A stretch of 64,000 nucleotides of DNA from Baylisascaris procyonis (Eukaryota; Nematoda; Chromadorea; Rhabditida; Ascarididae), in contig JAZARR010000105.1 of the NCBI GenBank assembly GCA_037389465.1, positions 186,001-250,000 on the forward strand, in the 5' to 3' direction. A program made the position numbers and the translations under genes. This document shows, piece after piece, positions 33,401 to 61,600 of this stretch. Position 1 is the first letter of the stretch. Every line of letters begins with the position of its first letter. The notes beneath the pieces are model-generated. The model was not told where the DNA came from. It searched no databases and worked only from the letters and a program-made list of their open reading frames with translations.

Positions 33401-35037
33401 ACTGGTTTTCCAAACGTGAGCCCAGAATGTGCTTGGGAGTGCGCTGTCTAAGTTTCCTTCTAATCGGCACGGTATCTCAATGTTGAAAACTAGGAGTGAA
33501 CGTACATAGGGGAAGGAAGAATCCTCACTGTTACTTAGAAACAAAGGTATAAAAACCTTCGTGAATATAAGAACCCTCTTCAATAACTCAACTAAAAAAC
33601 GGTTGAGAGATAGTACCGTTGAGTAGATCTCACTTGAATCGAAGATTCTGAACGTACGATCTCTTGTCCAAGACTTGCGACAAGCTGGAACCAAATTTTT
33701 TCTTAAACTTTAAGAAAAAGTGAATAAGATAAAAGATGGCTTAGCTCCCTGTTCACCTAAACAAAACAAATAAAGTGAATAAAGTACGCGACAATATGTA
33801 AGACGAAGCATTGTATGCTCTAGCCGGTCATCATTTAATTTAAACACAAAGGAAACGATACAGTTTGTGGATTTAGCTTTTTTCACCTCTATTCGAACTG
33901 ATTTTGTCTGCTGATGTTCGAAAAGTAAATAAGTAAGTAGGTGTGTTGGTTGCAATTTCCTTTATTTTAAGCGTCCCTCTGCCTTCATTCATTGCCTACA
34001 GTTCTTTTCCATAGCATGCTGTACGATAACAGTATCGCTGAAACAGTTTTGTCATATTTACCAATGCAGGTGCCGTTCTGTTTCCTTTCATTCTTATGTT
34101 TCTACTCATCGTTGTAAAAAAATAGAAGACTCATCATTTTCCCCCCTGTAACAATTTTAGTTTGCTTTGTAAGACCATCTGTTGAACGCAATGTTTTTAG
34201 CTCGTTTTGTTTTCATAAGGATGTTGTGTTTTCTTTTTTCATTAGCGAAATCCACCATCGACCTACCAACAAGCAGATCTATTGCGATGAATAAAGAAGC
34301 GCCGCATCGTATTGCGAAATGCTTTCTGGTGCATTTTGTTTACCTAGCTATACAGCGGAAGCATCTTTTCGTTTATCCTTTTTCTGTTTAGCGTCTTCTA
34401 CCTCAGTAAATTGTCACCTTAAAGGAATCTCTTCCACTAAACTCTTAGGTGAAGAACTACCTCTCTTACTCTGAGTTTACTCGCTTCCATTATATCAATA
34501 TTTCACGAATCTGTAGCATAATTTGCTATTGTAGTCACCTTAGAAAGATTTCAAGAAGGAAATATCTAACTTTCGCAAGACCCTTCCTCTTAGCATTCAC
34601 TTCTTAAAGACCCTTGCACACTTTATTAGCCCAGAAGGTAAATTTGAAGTGAAATAGGAAAGAGTGAAGCGGTCCTACCACCTGCTCTAGAATGAGCCGT
34701 TCATGAAAGCGGAAACAATTTAAGCCTTCGTGCTTGTAATTTCAAAAGGTTTGTTATTATCGTTTCCTCGGCAAAAAGATCTCTTCCTCGCTTCCCACAT
34801 GAAGTTTAGCTAGTGGGCCACTAGTTTCTTATGATGGACAGCTTTCTTTTTCTTGTGTGCCCCTTGAAATTTTCGTACTCTTCGTTAGTGATATATAGAA
34901 GACCGATGCATTGGCTTCGCAGTTAGTGTTTATGAGTCCCTCGTTCAACTTCTACTCGTACTGTATGTGTTCATCTTGTTGTGAATCGAATATTCTCGAT
35001 GATTTTTTGAATTTTGCGCCAATTGTATGCTTTATAG

Positions 35038-49771
<14,734 letters not shown>

Positions 49772-52671
49772 ACGTCGACTTATCTGTTATATTTTGGTGC
49801 TAAAAAGAAAAGCAAATGTCGCAATGTTTTTCTTCTTCTTCTCTCTCTTCTTTCTTTTTCTTTCACTCTCTTTTTTTTACTGCAAAGAAACGACTTTAAA
49901 CGTGTGCGACGCGTTCTTTTTTTTTTTCAAAAAATCTTACATAAAATTCTTTTCAGTTCAACAATATTTTCTTTGTTGTGTCGCACCAACGTTTCTAATT
50001 GCGTCTTAACACTGCCCGCAGTAATCTCTTCCACTCTGTTTGCTCGCATTTCACACCTATACACTCTAAATATCAAATAGCTGGCTAATTTAGTCTGTAT
50101 TTTCGCTAATTTTCAGAAGAAAAAAAAAAACATTTTCATCACCGATAAAAGGGAACTACATGAGTGCATGATTATTGTGCACAAACTCTCTGCATAGTGT
50201 CAGGCCAAGTTTCGGCACTCACCTTTGGCATAACTCTTCGAGGAAGTTGTTGTTTTAAAATGGAATCTACATGCGAACATAGTTTAGAATAGTGGTTAAT
50301 TAAGAATATAATTGATTGAAGTTGATCGCCTCGGTCTTAAAAACTATTGCTTGAAATGCGGAACGATTTTACCAAAATTAAAAAGTATCAGAAAAAAATT
50401 GCTTCGTTAATTGTGCGTTGTCGCATATCTGATTGTATAAGTTTCGACTGTCGAAAATCGCATATCTAAATGCTGAATATTTCCGACGTGAGGAATATCT
50501 GTAATGTAGGCGAAGATACGGAACGGATAAGCCATCTGAAGCTGATTAGGATGGCCGACAAGCTGTTTTCTTGTCGATTTTTTTGTTGTTTACAGAGGGG
50601 GAATAAGTGTATATTAGTAATTCGATAAGAGCAAATTGAGATTGCTTTCCACTGTGCCAATAATGCAACATCGTGATTTATTGTTTTATTGTTTTTGAAG
50701 TTATGTAACAATGCATAACTAATCAAAACAACACTGGTAACAGTATTGATTATTACTGATAGTAATGAGGAAAAAGAGGTTGTCGCGAGCGGCTTTGCGT
50801 CAACTAGAATTGTCTTTTACTAGTTTCTCGTTCATTGTTTTTTTTTCTTTGATTTTTCTCCATTATTTCAGATGTTCTGAGGCCTTATCACAAATACGTT
50901 TATTTTTTTCGTCTAATGAGCCACAAACGCATAAAAAGAAATATAGTGAGTGTTTGTATGTAATTCACACAGACAAGCATAATATGATCTTTGATTCCAT
51001 AAATGGCATTAATCAGTTGATACGGTCATGTTGAGCGTTAAATTGTGATGGTGATATCACTGCAGCGAGTATGAAACCGACCGGGCAAGATAATTCGACC
51101 AATGAGGAATCTCGATGAAATTGTTGAATGGAGTTATTGAGCAGAAACTCTAAATTGTTACGAACCCACTCTTGATATCAAGCAGAAAAATGGCAGCCTA
51201 CCTCGTAGCTTTGAAACGTTGCCCAAGGCAACTTTTATGTAAATTTGCCAAGCATACCCTGACAGTCGAGAAAATAAGACCGACAAGGTGTACGCAAAGC
51301 AGGTTGCCCTTCGAAGCGTTTCATAAGGTCATGTTTGGTCTTGGAAACCCAAAAACATATGCTTAGTAGGGCGAACCGCCGCTTCTGCAACCACCCATCT
51401 CAGACTGCATGGACCTTGCTTTTAGCGGGTAATGGGTGTCAGCCTGCATAGGTGAGGATTAGCACAACCTCATTTACCAACAGCCTAAGCCTATCAGTAC
51501 GTCAGATCATCATGCAAAGACAAAAAAGTCGATAAAGCTGAATGGGCCATTTCTTTGAGCTAAAAAAATGCGTTTTGTCAACATTTTCTTCTCGATTAAT
51601 CCTCCATTTTCCAAACTATGTAACTGCTTTACGTACCTACTTTTTTTTCAAAATTTGCAGTCCCCTACATTATCACGTCTACTGCCTCTCGAATATTTCG
51701 TCTCTCAGCTTTTCACCTGTTTAATGAGACCAAAAACCTGGCACGCCAAACTTTCAATTAACTTACGACCCTCGCAAATTGGAAAGCATATTCATAGAGC
51801 GGCGCACACCCATCCAAAGTGGAGACAGCCGCTTAGTGGGTACGGAGCCCCATATCCTCCGAGGATATCTCGTTTGCTGGATGCGTGGGACTAAGAAGGG
51901 GAAGTTTGGGGTATCGCAGTAACACAATTTATGGCGTTCATAATTCTCAGACGAAAGAAGATATTCTTAACACGACAACTCCTCTAAAAAATGTGCATGT
52001 GCATCTTTTCCAGAAAAATGCCCAAAACACTCAAGAGAAAAACTCCGCATTAGATAAAATACTTTTTAGAATCTTTCTAGCCAAAACGCCAATTCTCTCC
52101 ATCGAACTTTCTTCCTGCTCCAACGAAGTCAACAATTTGCTTTGATAAAAAATGATCGGCTTCGCAATTTTAACCATCAGCTGCATCCACACTAAATTTC
52201 CTTTACTTCATCATGCTTTAGTGATAATTACATCCAACCACCACATGAATATCAATTTTTTCACCGCACATACCCACCGAAAAGTCTGCGTTCGAAACGA
52301 ATTGGAAAATAATCCACGACCATATAATGCGTTGGGTGTGATACTTGGTAGCACATACTGCTAAAAAACTCGCATTTGCTTTGCAAACCATTGAGCAGCA
52401 CCTGTTCAGTGTTGAATCAACAAACTCCACTCAAATAGAAGACGCCTCTTTGCTTTAAAAAATTATAAATATTAAGAGTAAGAACCTACATCAAATTAAC
52501 AATATCTCACATCACACACTGAATAGCAACGACAACAGAGCAGTTAGATGGAAATATAAATTTGAAAAAAAAAACGAAGAAAATGAAAGGAACAATCGGG
52601 TGTCTGAGGAGAGCAGAAACGAAAATACAAATAGGTAATATCGCAAAATCGTGCTCAGTCTACAAACGACG
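49772..52671. other. Intergenic region between junctophilin and the satellite array
   Basis: About 2.9 kb of AT-rich DNA. There is a T/C-rich tract at 49.83-49.93 kb and a somewhat GC-richer patch at 51.17-51.90 kb that contains a near-perfect 17-bp palindrome at 51852-51868. No AATAAA is obvious in the first few hundred bases after junctophilin. Open frames here lack splice sites or recognisable content. Confidence 0.5.
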
Positions 52672-55600
52672 AATTTTGGCGCCTAATTTCGCCGGCGAAC
52701 GCGCCAAAAAACGGATTTTGGCGCCTAATTTCGCCGGCGCCCGCGCCAAAAAACCAATTTTGGCGCATAATTTCGCCGGCGCCCACGAAAAAAAACCAAT
52801 TTTGGCGCCTAATTTCGCCGGCGCCCGCGCTAAAAAACCAATTTTGGCGCCTAATTTCGCCGGCGCCCGCGCCAAAAAACGCATTTTGGCGCCTAATTTC
52901 GCCGGCGCCCGCGCCAAAAAACGCATTTTGGCACCTAATTTCGTCGGCGCCCGCGCCAAAAAACGAATTTTGGCGCCTAATTTCGCCTGCGCCCGCGCCA
53001 AAAAACCAATTTTGGCGCCCAATTTCTCCGGCGCCCGCGCCAAAAACGGATTTTGGCACCTAATTTCGCCGGCGCCCGCGCCAAAAAACCAATTTTGGCG
53101 CATAATTTCGCCGGCGCCCACGAAAAAAAACCAATTTTGGCGCCTAATTTCGCCGGCGCCCGCGCTAAAAAACCAATTTTGGCGCCTAATTTCGCCGGCG
53201 CCCGCGCTAAAAAACCAATTTTGGCGCCTAATTTCGCCTGCGCCCGCGCCAAAAAACCAATTTTGGCACCCAATTTCTCCGGCGCCCGCGCCAAAATCGG
53301 ATTTTGGCACCTAATTTCGCCGGCGCCCGCGCCAAAAAACGCATTTTGGCGCCTAATTTCGTCGGCGCCCGCGCCAAAAAACACAATTTTGGCGCCTAAT
53401 TTCGCCGGCGTCCGCGCCAAAAAACGAATTTTGGCGCCTAATTTCGCTTGCGCCCGCGCCAAAAAACACAATTTTGGCGCCTAATTTCGCCGGCGCCCGC
53501 GCCAAAAAACGCATTTTGGCGCCTAATTTCGTCGGCGCCCGCGCCAAAAAACGAATTTTGGCGCCTAATTTCGCTTGCGCCCGCGCCAAAAAACACAATT
53601 TTGGCGCCTAATTTCGCCGGCGCCCGCGCCAAAAAACGCATTTTGGCGCCTAATTTCGTCGGCGCCCGCGCCAAAAAACGAATTTTGGCGCCTAATTTCG
53701 TCGGCGCCCGCGCCAAAAAACGAATTTTGGCGCCTAATTTCGTCGGCGCCGGCGCCAAAAAACGAATTTTGGCGCCTAATTTCGCCGGCGTCCGCGCTAA
53801 AAAACCAATTTCGGCGCCTAATTTCGCCGGCGCCCGCGCCAAAAAACGAATTTTGGGGCCTAATTTCGCTTGCGCCCGCGCCAAAAAACGCATTTTGGCG
53901 CCTAATTTCGTCGGCGCCCGCGCCAAAAAACGAATTTTGGCGCCTAATTTCGCTTGCGCCCGCGCCAAAAAACCAATTTTGGCGCCTAATTTCGCCGGCG
54001 CCCGCGCCAAAAAACGCATTTTGGCGCCTAATTTCGCCGGCGTCCGCGCTAAAAAACCAATTTTGGTGCCTAATTTGGCCGGCGCCCGCGCCAAAAACGG
54101 ATTTTGGCACCTAATTTCGCCGGCGCCCGCGCCAAAAAACGAATTTTGGCGCCTAATTTCGCCGGCGCCCGCGCCAAAAAACCAATTTTGTCGCCTAATT
54201 TCGCCGGCGCCCGCGCCAAAAAACCAATTTTGGCGCCTAATTTCGCCGGCGCCCGCGCCAAAAAACCAATTTTGTCGCCTAATTTCGCTTGCGCCCGCGC
54301 CAAAAAACCAATTTTGGCGCCTAATTTCGCCGGCGCCCGCGCCAAAAAACGAATTTTGGCGCCTAATTTCGCTTGCGCCCGCGCCAAAAAACCAATTTTG
54401 GCGCCCAATTTCTCCGGCGCCCGCGCCAAAAACGGATTTTGGCACCTAATTTCGCCGGCGCCCGCGGCAAAAAACCAATTTTGGCGCATAATTTCGCCGG
54501 CGCCCACGAAAAAAAACCAATTTTGGCGCCTAATTTCGCCGGCGCCCGCGCTAAAAAACCAATTTTGGCGCCTAATTTCGCCGGCGCCCGCGCCAAAAAA
54601 CCAATTTTGGCGCCCAATTTCTCCGGCGCCCGCGCCAAAATCGGATTTTGGCACCTAATTTCGCCGGCGCCCGCGCCAAAAAACGCATTTTGGCGCCTAA
54701 TTTCGTCGGCGCCCGCGCCAAAAAACACAATTTTGGCGCCTAATTTCGCCGGCGTCCGCGCCAAAAAACGAATTTTGGCGCCTAATTTCGCTTGCGCCCG
54801 CGCCAAAAAACACAATTTTGGCGCCTAATTTCGCCGGCGCCCGCGCCAAAAAACGCATTTTGGCGCCTAATTTCGTCGGCGCCCGCGCCAAAAAACGAAT
54901 TTTGGCGCCTAATTTCGTCGGCGCCCGCGCCAAAAAACGAATTTTGGCGCCTAATTTCGTCGGCGCCCGCGCCAAAAAACGAATTTTGGCGCCTAATTTC
55001 GCCGGCGTCCGCGCTAAAAAACCAATTTTGGCGCCTAATTTCGCCGGCGCCCGCGCCAAAAAACGAATTTTGGGGCCTAATTTCGCTTGCGCCCGCGCCA
55101 AAAAACGCATTTTGGCGCCTAATTTCGTCGGCGCCCGCGCCAAAAAACGAATTTTGGCGCCTAATTTCGCTTGCGCCCGCGCCAAAAAACCAATTTTGGC
55201 GCCTAATTTCGCCGGCGCCCGCGCCAAAAAACGCATTTTGGCGCCTAATTTCGCCGGCGCCCGCGCTAAAAAACCAATTTTGGCGCCTAATTTCGCCGGC
55301 GCCCGCGCCAAAAAACGAATTTTGGGGCCTAATTTCGCCGGCGCCCGCGCCAAAAAACGCATTTTGGCGCCTAATTTCGTCGGCGCCCGCGCCAAAAAAC
55401 GAATTTTGGCTCCTAATTTCGCTTGCGCCCGCGCCAAAAAACCAATTTTGGCGCCTAATTTCGCCGGCGCCCGCGCCAAAAAACGCATTTTGGCGCCTAA
55501 TTTCGCCGGCGTCCGCGCTAAAAAACCAATTTTGGTGCCCAATTTGGCCGGCGCCCGCGCCAAAAACGGATTTTGGCACCTAATTTCGCCGGCGCCCGCG

Positions 55601-58600
55601 CCAAAAAACGCATTTTGGCGCCTAATTTCGTCGGCGCCCGCGCCAAAAAACGAATTTTGGCGCCTAATTTCGCTTGCGCCCGCGCCAAAAAACCAATTTT
55701 GCGCCTAATTTCGCCGGCGCCCGCGCCAAAAAACGCATTTTGGCGCCTAATTTCCCCTGCGCCCGCGCCAAAAAACCAATTTTGCCGCCCAATTTCGCCG
55801 GCGCCCGCGCTAAAAAACGCATTCTGTCGCCTAATTTCGCCGGCGCCCGCGCCAAAAAACGAATTTTGGCGCCTACTTTCGTCGGCGCCCGCGCCAAAAA
55901 ACGAATTTTGGCGCCTAATTTCGCTTGCGCCCGCGCCAAAAAACCAATTTTGGCGCCTAATTTCGCCGGCGCCCGCGCCAAAAAAGCAATTTTTGGCGGC
56001 TAATTTCGCTTGCGCCCGCGCCAAAAAACCAATTTTGGCGCCTAATTTCGTCGGCGCCCGCGCCAAAAAACGAATTTTGGCGCCCAATTTCGCCGGCGCC
56101 CGCGCCAAAAAACCAATTTTGGCGCCTAATTTCGCCGGCGCCCGCGCTAAAAAACCATTTTTGGCGCCTAATTTCGCCGGCGCCCGCGCTAAAAAACCAA
56201 TTTTGGCGCCTAATTTCGCCGGCGCCCGCGCCAAAAAACGCATTTTGTCGCCTAAATTCGCCGGCGCCCGCGCCAAAAAACCAATTTTGGCGCCTAATTT
56301 CGCCGGCGCCCGCGCCAAAAAACGAATTTTGGCGCCTAATTTCGCTTGCGCCCGCGCCAAAAAACCAATTTTGGCGCCTAATTTCGTCGGCGCCCGCGCC
56401 AAAAAACGAATTTTGGCGCCTAATTTCGCCGGCGCCCGCGCCAAAAAACCCATTTTGGCGCCTAATTTCGCCGGCGCCCGCGCCAAAAAACCCATTTTGG
56501 CGCCTAATCTCGTCGGCGCCCGCGCCAAAAAACGAATTTTGGCGCCTAATTTCGCTGCGCCCGCGCCAAAAAACCAATTTTGGCGCCTAATTTCGTCGGC
56601 GCCCGCGCCAAAAAACCAATTTTGGCGCCTAATTTCGCTTGCGGCCGCGCCAAAAAACCAATTTTGGCGCCTAATTTCGCCGGCGCCCGCGCCAAAAAAC
56701 GAATTTTGGTGCCTAATTTGGCCGGCGCCCGCGCCAAAAAACGAATTTTGGCGCCTGATTTCGCTTGTACCCGCGCCAAAAAACGCACTTTGGCGCCTAA
56801 TTTCGTCGGCGCCCGCGCCAAAAAACGAATTTTGGCGCACAATTTCGCCGGCGCCCGCGCCAAAAAACCCATTTTGGCGCCTAATTTCGTCGGCGCCCGC
56901 GCCAAAAAACGAATTTTGGCGCCTAATTTCGCTTGCGCCCGCGCCAAAAAACCAATTTTGGCGCCTAATTTCGCAGGCGCCCGCGCCAAAAAACGCATTT
57001 TGGCGCCTAATTTCCCCTGCGCCCGCGCCAAAAAACCAATTTTGGCGCCCAATTTCGCCGGCGCCCGCGCCAAAAAACCAATTTTGGCGCCTAATTTCGC
57101 TTGCGCCCGCGCCAAAAAACCAATTTTGGCGCCTAATTTCGCAGGCGCCCGCGCCAAAAAACGCATTTTGGCGCCTAATTTCCCCTGCGCCCGCGCCAAA
57201 AAACCAATTTTGGCGCCCAATTTCGCCGGCGCCCGCGCCAAAAAACCAATTTTGGCGCCTAATTTCGCAGGCGCCCGCGCCAAAAAACGCATTTTGGCGC
57301 CTAATTTCGCTTGCGCCTGCGCCAAAAAACCAATTTTGGCGCCTAATTTCGCCGGCGCCCGCGCCAAAAAACGAATTTTGGGGCCTAATTTCGCCGGCGC
57401 CCGCGCCAAAAAACCAATTTTGGCGCCCAATTTCGCCGGCGCCCGCGCCAAAAAACCAATTTTGGCGCCTAATTTCGCAGGCGCCCGCGCCAAAAAACGA
57501 ATTTTGGCGCCTAATTTCGCTTGCGCCTGCGCCAAAAAACCAATTTTGGCGCCTAATTTCGCCGGCGCCCGCGCCAAAAAACGAATTTTGGGGCCTAATT
57601 TCGCCGGCGCCCGCGCCAAAAAACCAATTTTGGCGCCCAATTTCGCCGGCGCCCGCGCCAAAAAACCCATTTTGGCGCCTAATTTCGCTTGCGCCCGCGC
57701 CAAAAAACGCATTTTGGCGCCTAATTTCGCTTGCGCCCGCGCCAAAAAACCAATTTTGGCGCCTAATTTCGCCGGCGCCCGCGCCAAAAAACCAATTTTG
57801 GCGCCTAATTTCGCTTGCGCCCGCGCCAAAAAACCAATTTTGGCGCCTAATTTCGCTTGCGCCCGCGCCAAAAAACGAATTTTGGCGCCTAATTTCGCTT
57901 GCGCCTGCGCCAAAAAACCAATTTTGGCGCCTAATTTCGCCGGCGCCCGCGCCAAAAAAGCAATTTTGGCGCCTAATTTCGCTTGCGCCCGCGCCAAAAA
58001 ACCAATTTTGGCGCCTAATTTCGCCGGCGCCCGCGCCAAAAAACGCATTTTGGCGCCTAATTTCCCCTGCGCTCGCGCCAAAAAACCAATTTTGGCGCCC
58101 AATTTCGCCGGCGCCCGCGCCAAAAAAGCAATTTTGGCGCCTAATTTCGCCGGCGCCCGCGCCAAAAAACGCATTTTGGCGCCTAATTTCCCCTGCGCCC
58201 GCGCCAAAAAACCAATTTTGGCGCCCAATTTCGCCGGCGCCCGCGCCAAAAAACCCATTTTGGCGCCTAATTTCGTCGGCGCCCGCGCCAAAAAACGAAT
58301 TTTGGCGCCTAATTTCGCTTGCGCCCGCGCCAAAAAACCAATTTTGGCGCCTAATTTCGCAGGCGCCCGCGCCAAAAAACGCATTTTGGCGCCTAATTTC
58401 CCCTGCGCCCGCGCCAAAAAACCAATTTTGGCGCCCAATTTCGCCGGCGCCCGCGCCAAAAAACCAATTTTGGCGCCTAATTTCTCCGGCGCCCGCGCCA
58501 AAAAACGCATTTTGGCGCCTAATTTCCCCTGCGCCCGCGCCAAAAAACGCATTTTGGCGCCTAATTTCCCCTGCGCCCGCGCCAAAAAACCAATTTTGGC

Positions 58601-61600
58601 GCCCAATTTCGCCGGCGCCCGCGCCAAAAAACCCATTTTGGCGCCTGATTTCGTCGGCGCCCGCGCCAAAAATTGAATTTTGGCGCCTAATTTCGCTTGC
58701 GCCCGCGCCAAAAAACCAATTTTGGCGCCTAATTTCGCCGGCGCCCGCACCAAAAAAGCAATTTTGGCGCCTAATTTCGCTTGCGCCCGCGCCAAAAAAC
58801 CAATTTTGGCGCCTAATTTCGCCGGCGCCCGCGTCAAAAAACGCATTTTGTCGCCTAATTTCGCCGGCGCCCGCGCCAAAAAACCAATTTTGGCGCCTAA
58901 TTTCGCCGGCGCCCGCGCTAAAAAACCAATTTTTGGCGGCTAATTTCGCTTGCGCCCGCGCCAAAAAACCAATTTTGGCGCCTAATTTCGTCGGCGCCCG
59001 CGCCAAAAAACGAATTTTGGCGCCTAATTTCGCCGGCGCCCGCGCCAAAAAACCAATTTTGGCGCCTAATTTCGCCGGCGCCCGCGCTAAAAAACCATTT
59101 TTGGCGCCTAATTTCGCCGGCGCACGCGCTAAAAAACCAATTTTGGCGCCTAATTTCGCCGGCGCCCGCGCCAAAAAACGCATTTTGTCGCCTAAATTCG
59201 CCGGCGCCCGCGCCAAAAAACCAATTTTGGCGCCTAATTTCGCCGGCGCCCGCGCCAAAAAACGAATTTTGGCGCCTATTTTCGCTTGCGCCCGCGCCAA
59301 AAAACCAATTTTGGCGCCTAATTTCGCCGGCGCCCGCGCCAAAAAAGCAATTTTTGGCGGCTAATTTCGCTTGCGCCCGCACCAAAAAACCAATTTTGGC
59401 GCCTAATTTCGTCGGCGCCCGCGCCAAAAAACGAATTTTGGCGGCTAATTTCGCCGGCGCCCGCGCCAAAAAACCAATTTTGGCGCCTAATTTCGCCGGC
59501 GCCCGCGCCAAAAAACCAATTTTGGCGCCTAATTTCGCCGGCGCCCGCGCCAAAAAACGAATTTTGGCGCCTATTTTCGCTTGCGCCCGCGCCAAAAAAC
59601 CAATTTTGGCGCCTAATTTCGTCGGCGCCCGCGCCAAAAAACGAATTTTGGCGCCTAATTTCGCCGGCGCCCGCGCCAAAAAACCCATTTTGGCGCCTAA
59701 TTTCGCCGGCGCCCGCGCCAAAAAACCCATTTTGGCGCCTAATCTCGTCGGCGCCCGCGCCAAAAAACGAATTTCGGCGCCTAATTTCGCTTGCGCCCGC
59801 GCCAAAAAACCAATTTTGGCGCCTAATTTCGTCGGCGCCCGCGCCAAAAAACCAATTTTGGCGCCTAATTTCCCTTGCGCCCGCGCCAAAAGCCAATTTT
59901 GGCGCCTAATTTCGCCGGCGCCCGCGCCAAAAAACGCATTTTGGCGCCTAATTTCGCCGGCGCCCGCGCCAAAAAACGCATTTTGGCGCCTAATTTCGCC
60001 GGCGCCCGCGCCAAAAAACCAATTTTGGCGCCTAATTTCGCCGGCGCCCGCGCTAAAAAACCATTTTTGGCGCCTAATTTCGCCGGCGCCCGCGCTAAAA
60101 AACCAATTTTGGCGCCTAGTTTCGCCGGCGCCCGCGCCAAAAAACGCATTTTGTCGCCTAAATTCGCCGGCGCCCGCGCCAAAAAACCAATTTTGGCGCC
60201 TAATTTCGCCGGCGCCCGCGCCAAAAAACGAATTTTGGCGCCTACTTTCGCTTGCGCCCGCGCCAAAAAACCAATTTTGGCGCCTAATTTCGCCGGCGCC
60301 CGCGCCAAAAAAGCAATTTTTGGCGGCTAATTTCGCTTGCGCCCGCGCCAAAAAACCAATTTTGGCGCCTAATTTCGTCGGCGCCCGCGCCAAAAAACGA
60401 ATTTTGGCGGCTAATTTCGCCGGCGCCCGCGCCAAAAAACCAATTTTGGCGCCTAATTTCGCCGGCGCCCGCGCTAAAAAACCATTTTTGGCGCCTAATT
60501 TCGCCGGCGCCCGCGCTAAAAAACCAATTTTGGCGCCTAATTTCGCCGGCGCCCGCGCCAAAAAACGCATTTTGTCGCCTAAATTCGCCGGCGCCCGCGC
60601 CAAAAAACCAATTTTGGCGCCTAATTTCGCCGGCGCCCGCGCCAAAAAACGAATTTTGGCGCCTATTTTCGCTTGCGCCCGCGCCAAAAAACCAATTTTG
60701 GCGCCTAATTTCGTCGGCGCCCGCGCCAAAAAACGAATTTTGGCGCCTAATTTCGCCGGCGCCCGCGCCAAAAAACCCATTTTGGCGCCTAATTTCGTCG
60801 GCGCCCGCGCCAAAAAACCAATTTTGGCGCCTAATTTCGCTTGCGGCCGCGCCAAAAAACCAATTTTGGCGCCTAATTTCGCCGGCGCCCGCGCCAAAAA
60901 ACGAATTTTGGTGCCTAATTTGGCCGGCGCCCGCGCCAAAAAACGAATTTTGGCGCCTAATTTCGCTTGCACCCGCGCCAAAAAACGCATTTTGGCGCCT
61001 AATTTCGTCGGCGCCCGCGCCAAAAAACGAATTTTGGCGCCTAATTTCGCTTGCGCCCGCGCCAAAAAACCAATTTTGGCGCCTAATTTCGCCGGCGCCC
61101 GCGCCAAAAAAGCAATTTTTGGCGCCTAATTTCGCTTGCGCCCGCGCCAAAAAACCAATTTTGGCGCCTAATTTCGCCGGCGCCCGCGCCAAAAAACGCA
61201 TTTTGTCGCCTAATTTCGCCGGCGCCCGCGCCAAAAAACCAATTTTGGCGCCTAATTTCGCCGGCGCCCGCGCTAAAAAACCAATTTTGGCGCCTAATTT
61301 CGCCGGCGCCCGCGCCAAATACGAATTTTGGCGCCTAATTTCGCTTGCGCCCGCGCCAAAAAACCAATTTTGGCGCCCAATTTCGCCGGCGCCCGCGCCA
61401 AAAAACCCATTTTGGCGCCTAATTTCTTCGGCGCCCGCGCCAAAAAACCAATTTTGGCGCCTAATTTCGCCGGCGCCCGCGCCAAAAAACGCATTTTGGC
61501 GCCTAATTTCGTCGGCGCCCGCGCCAAAAAACGAATTTTGGCGCCTAATTTCGCCGGCGCCCGCGCCAAAAAACCAATTTTGGCGCCTAATTTCGCCGGC

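Noticed and set aside
50765..51034. 89-codon plus-strand frame with a hydrophobic Phe-rich N-terminus
   Set aside because: The apparent signal sequence arises from T-rich DNA, and nothing downstream looks conserved.
55518..59364. Open frames of 1,274 codons (minus) and 1,263 codons (plus) as giant repeat proteins
   Set aside because: They coincide exactly with the 42-bp array, are open on both strands at once, shift frame at 1-bp indels, and have no start context, splice site or recognisable domain.
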